Positions 59,717 to 61,940 of a stretch of 61,940 nucleotides of DNA are shown in pieces (positions within the stretch are counted from its first letter, which is position 1; each line of letters begins with the position of its first letter). The stretch lies in assembly GCA_002383165.1 (NCBI GenBank), contig DFXK01000003.1:132187-194126 (forward strand). The letters run 5' to 3'. The translations under genes were made by a program, and so were the position numbers. This DNA is from Flavobacteriales bacterium UBA4110 (lineage in GTDB: Bacteria; Bacteroidota; Bacteroidia; Flavobacteriales; Weeksellaceae). The notes below the pieces were generated by a model. The model was not told the origin of the DNA. It was given only the letters and a program-made list of their open reading frames with translations, and did no database searches.

Positions 59717-61940
59717 ATGGAAAAAGGATTCGCAGGACGTATCGCCGAGTTTTTCATCAATTCAAAATTGACCATTCTGTTGATGATTGCTCTGATGATT
59801 ATTGGCGTTTATAGTTCGACATTAATACCAAGAGAGGAAGAGCCGCAGATTATTATTCCGATGGCAGATGTGATGGTCGGTTATCCCGGCGCAAACCCTA
59901 AGGAAGTGGAAAACCGCATCGTAAAACCTCTGGAAAAGATTATTTCCAACATCAAGGGTGTAGAACACATCCATTCTATGGCGATGAACGGAAAGGCTAT
60001 GATTATCGTCCAGTTTTATGTTGGCGAAGATACGGAACGTTCTTATGTAAAGCTCTACGATGAGCTGATGAAGAATAAAAACATCTTTCCGAAAGGTGTG
60101 ATGGAACCAATGGTGAAAACCCGTTCCATTGATGATGTCCCGATGCTCGGCTTGACATTGTGGAGTGACAATGCTAATTACAATGATTTTCAGCTTCGAC
60201 AGATCGGAGAGGAATTATCTTCCGAAATCAAAAAAATAAAAGATGTTTCTCTTACCAAAACCATTGGTGGAAGAAACCGGCAGCTTCAGGTAATTTTAGA
60301 TAAAGATAAAATGGCGGAGCTGAATGTTGATGCACTTTCTGTAATGCAGATGATACAGGCCAATAACGGAAGCTCACAATCCGGGAAGTTTGATGCAGGC
60401 GATTCTGAATATCTTTTGACAACAGGTCAGTTTCTAAATTCTGCAGAAGATGTAGAAAATCTGGTTATCGGAACTTCACTGAATATGCCTGTCTATCTGA
60501 AACAAGTCGCAACAATAAAGGACGGCGCTTCCGATCCTGCCAATTATGTAAGTTTTGGTTATGGAAATGCAGTAGAAAACGGAAAAAAATTCAAGTCGGA
60601 ATATCCTGCAGTTACAGTTTCAGTTTGTAAAGTGAAAGGTGCCGATGCAATGAAAATATCGGAGCAGATTCTTACCAAAGTAGAAGAGCTGAAGAAAAAC
60701 CTAATTCCAAATGACGTACACGTAGAAGTTACCAGAAATTATGGAGAAACAGCTTCTCACAAAGTGTCAGAATTATTGATGCACCTTGGTGTTGCGATTT
60801 TGGCAGTAACAATTCTTGTCATGTTAGCAATGGGCTGGAGAGGCGGATTAGTGGTTTTCTTTTCAGTTCCATTGACGTTTGCTTTAACCTTATTCAGCTA
60901 TTATATCTTAGGGTATACACTGAATAGAATCACGCTTTTTGCATTGGTTTTTGTCGTCGGAATTGTGGTGGATGACAGTATCATCATAGCAGAAAATATG
61001 CACAGGCATTTTCATATGAGAAAATTACCGTTCAAGCAAGCGGCAATTTATGCCATTAATGAAGTCGGGAATCCAACTATTTTAGCAACATTCACGGTAA
61101 TTGCTGCGATTTTACCAATGGCATTTGTATCAGGAATGATGGGTCCCTATATGTCACCAATGCCAATTGGAGCTTCGATTGCGATGATGCTTTCTCTTTT
61201 TGTGGCATTAACGGTGACGCCTTATCTCGGATATCATTTATTAAAGATAAAAGATGAGCAACATCATAAGGAAGAACAAGGTCTGGAAACAGGAAGGATT
61301 TATAAGATCTATAAAAAAATTGAACAACCGCTGTTAGACTCAAAATCAAAACGATGGACGATGATGGGAGTAATTGTCATTTTACTGTTGCTTTCTTTAG
61401 CAGCGTTTTTTACCAAATGGGTAGCGGTAAAAATGCTTCCGTTTGACAACAAAAATGAAATTCAGGTGGTAATCGATATGCCGGAAGGAACAACGTTGGA
61501 AAGAACTTCTGCAGTTACTCAGGATATTGCGCAATACCTGAAGACAGTTCCGGAAGTGGTCAATTATCAAAATTACGTGGGGTCTTCGGCACCAATAACT
61601 TTTAATGGTTTGGTTCGTCATTATGATATGCGTGGAAGTAGTAATACGGCAGATATTCAGGTCAATCTTTTGCACAAAGAAGACCGTGATAAACAAAGCC
61701 ACGACGTAGCGAAAACAATTCGTCCGGAAATTCAGAAAATTGCGGCAAAATACAACGCCAATGTCAAAGTAGTGGAAGTTCCGCCCGGACCACCGGTTCT
61801 TTCAACAATTGTAGCAGAAATCTACGGTCCTGATTATGAAGGACAAATAAAAGTAGCGAAACAGGTGGAAGATATTCTGAAAAACACCGATGATGTCGTG
61901 GATATTGACTGGATGGTGGAAGCGCCACAGAAAGAATTTA
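59717..61940 (+). CDS. RND multidrug-type efflux pump, 3' end outside the window
   Basis: At least 741 residues. It starts MEKGFAGRIAEFFINSKLTI, has a first periplasmic loop (YPGANPKEVENRIVKPLEKI), then TM4 with VVGIVVDDSIIIAENM, where the paired Asp is the proton relay of AcrB-type pumps. The right edge of the window cuts it in the second periplasmic loop. It differs from the HME pump at 48468, whose TM4 has a single Asp. The substrate is unknown; drugs or other organic compounds are likely. Confidence 0.92.
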   Translation, partial: MEKGFAGRIAEFFINSKLTILLMIALMIIGVYSSTLIPREEEPQIIIPMADVMVGYPGANPKEVENRIVKPLEKIISNIKGVEHIHSMAMNGKAMIIVQFYVGEDTERSYVKLYDELMKNKNIFPKGVMEPMVKTRSIDDVPMLGLTLWSDNANYNDFQLRQIGEELSSEIKKIKDVSLTKTIGGRNRQLQVILDKDKMAELNVDALSVMQMIQANNGSSQSGKFDAGDSEYLLTTGQFLNSAEDVENLVIGTSLNMPVYLKQVATIKDGASDPANYVSFGYGNAVENGKKFKSEYPAVTVSVCKVKGADAMKISEQILTKVEELKKNLIPNDVHVEVTRNYGETASHKVSELLMHLGVAILAVTILVMLAMGWRGGLVVFFSVPLTFALTLFSYYILGYTLNRITLFALVFVVGIVVDDSIIIAENMHRHFHMRKLPFKQAAIYAINEVGNPTILATFTVIAAILPMAFVSGMMGPYMSPMPIGASIAMMLSLFVALTVTPYLGYHLLKIKDEQHHKEEQGLETGRIYKIYKKIEQPLLDSKSKRWTMMGVIVILLLLSLAAFFTKWVAVKMLPFDNKNEIQVVIDMPEGTTLERTSAVTQDIAQYLKTVPEVVNYQNYVGSSAPITFNGLVRHYDMRGSSNTADIQVNLLHKEDRDKQSHDVAKTIRPEIQKIAAKYNANVKVVEVPPGPPVLSTIVAEIYGPDYEGQIKVAKQVEDILKNTDDVVDIDWMVEAPQKEF

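Overview
The window looks like chromosome of a flavobacterium close to Chryseobacterium (Weeksellaceae). Base composition is AT-rich, promoters fit the Bacteroidota TTG-N19-TAnnTTTG pattern, three secreted proteins end in type IX secretion (T9SS) sorting domains, and many gene families (NlpE-like lipoprotein, DUF3108, DUF6266-like, HME-type RND pumps, TIGR03643/DUF2256 with photolyases) are typical of that group. No rRNA, tRNA or CRISPR array was recognised. All functions are read from sequence motifs; no database search was run.

Layout: 1-5.2 kb holds cell-surface and secreted proteins. 5.27-11.92 kb is an AT-rich accessory block that I read as an integron-like array of six cassettes, all on the minus strand, each closed by a long structured repeat. 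Next to it, transcribed divergently at 12.08 kb, is a XerC/D-like tyrosine recombinase with an extra N-terminal domain. 14.3-19.0 kb is the glycogen operon glgBAC. 19.1-31 kb is mixed housekeeping and secreted enzymes, with several broken genes. 31-38 kb has aminopeptidase P, an esterase, a 2-oxoglutarate oxygenase, a desaturase, tyrS and mnmE. 38.4-47.7 kb is a probable light/photoprotection cluster: MarR, SDR, TIGR03643, photolyase, cryptochrome-DASH, DUF2256, ABC1 kinase and a TetR-type regulator, divergent from ribA and an SDR-DUF2867 fusion. 47.8-61.9 kb has two RND efflux systems, with PAP2, Crp/Fnr, rhodanese and OsmC genes between them.

The cassette array is the most interesting region. 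Five intact sites (7499-7696, 8452-8647, 9105-9302, 9838-9968, 10477-10611) each contain an outer AAC...GTT box pair and an inner long stem with a conserved GCGAAG arm. The 9-base box at the start of each cassette (for example GTTAGTGGC) is found again only in that cassette's own end site, for all five cassettes. This is expected if cassettes excise as circles by recombination at the GTT boxes, as in integrons. The similarity runs on to about 15 bases with a fixed A/G difference at position 11. The recombinase lacks the insertion that marks IntI integrases, so this may be an independent or highly divergent integron lineage in Bacteroidota. Cargo: an ArsR-MerTP-GDCCVxC metal operon with its own leaderless promoter, several small membrane proteins, and a decayed ParA-SIR2 pair.

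Several genes are broken (ParA, SIR2, a cassette membrane protein with an A13 tract, a VOC protein, two esterases, a paralogue remnant at 54.2 kb). Some of these are in homopolymers and could be sequence errors; others have point stops or deletions and look like true decay.
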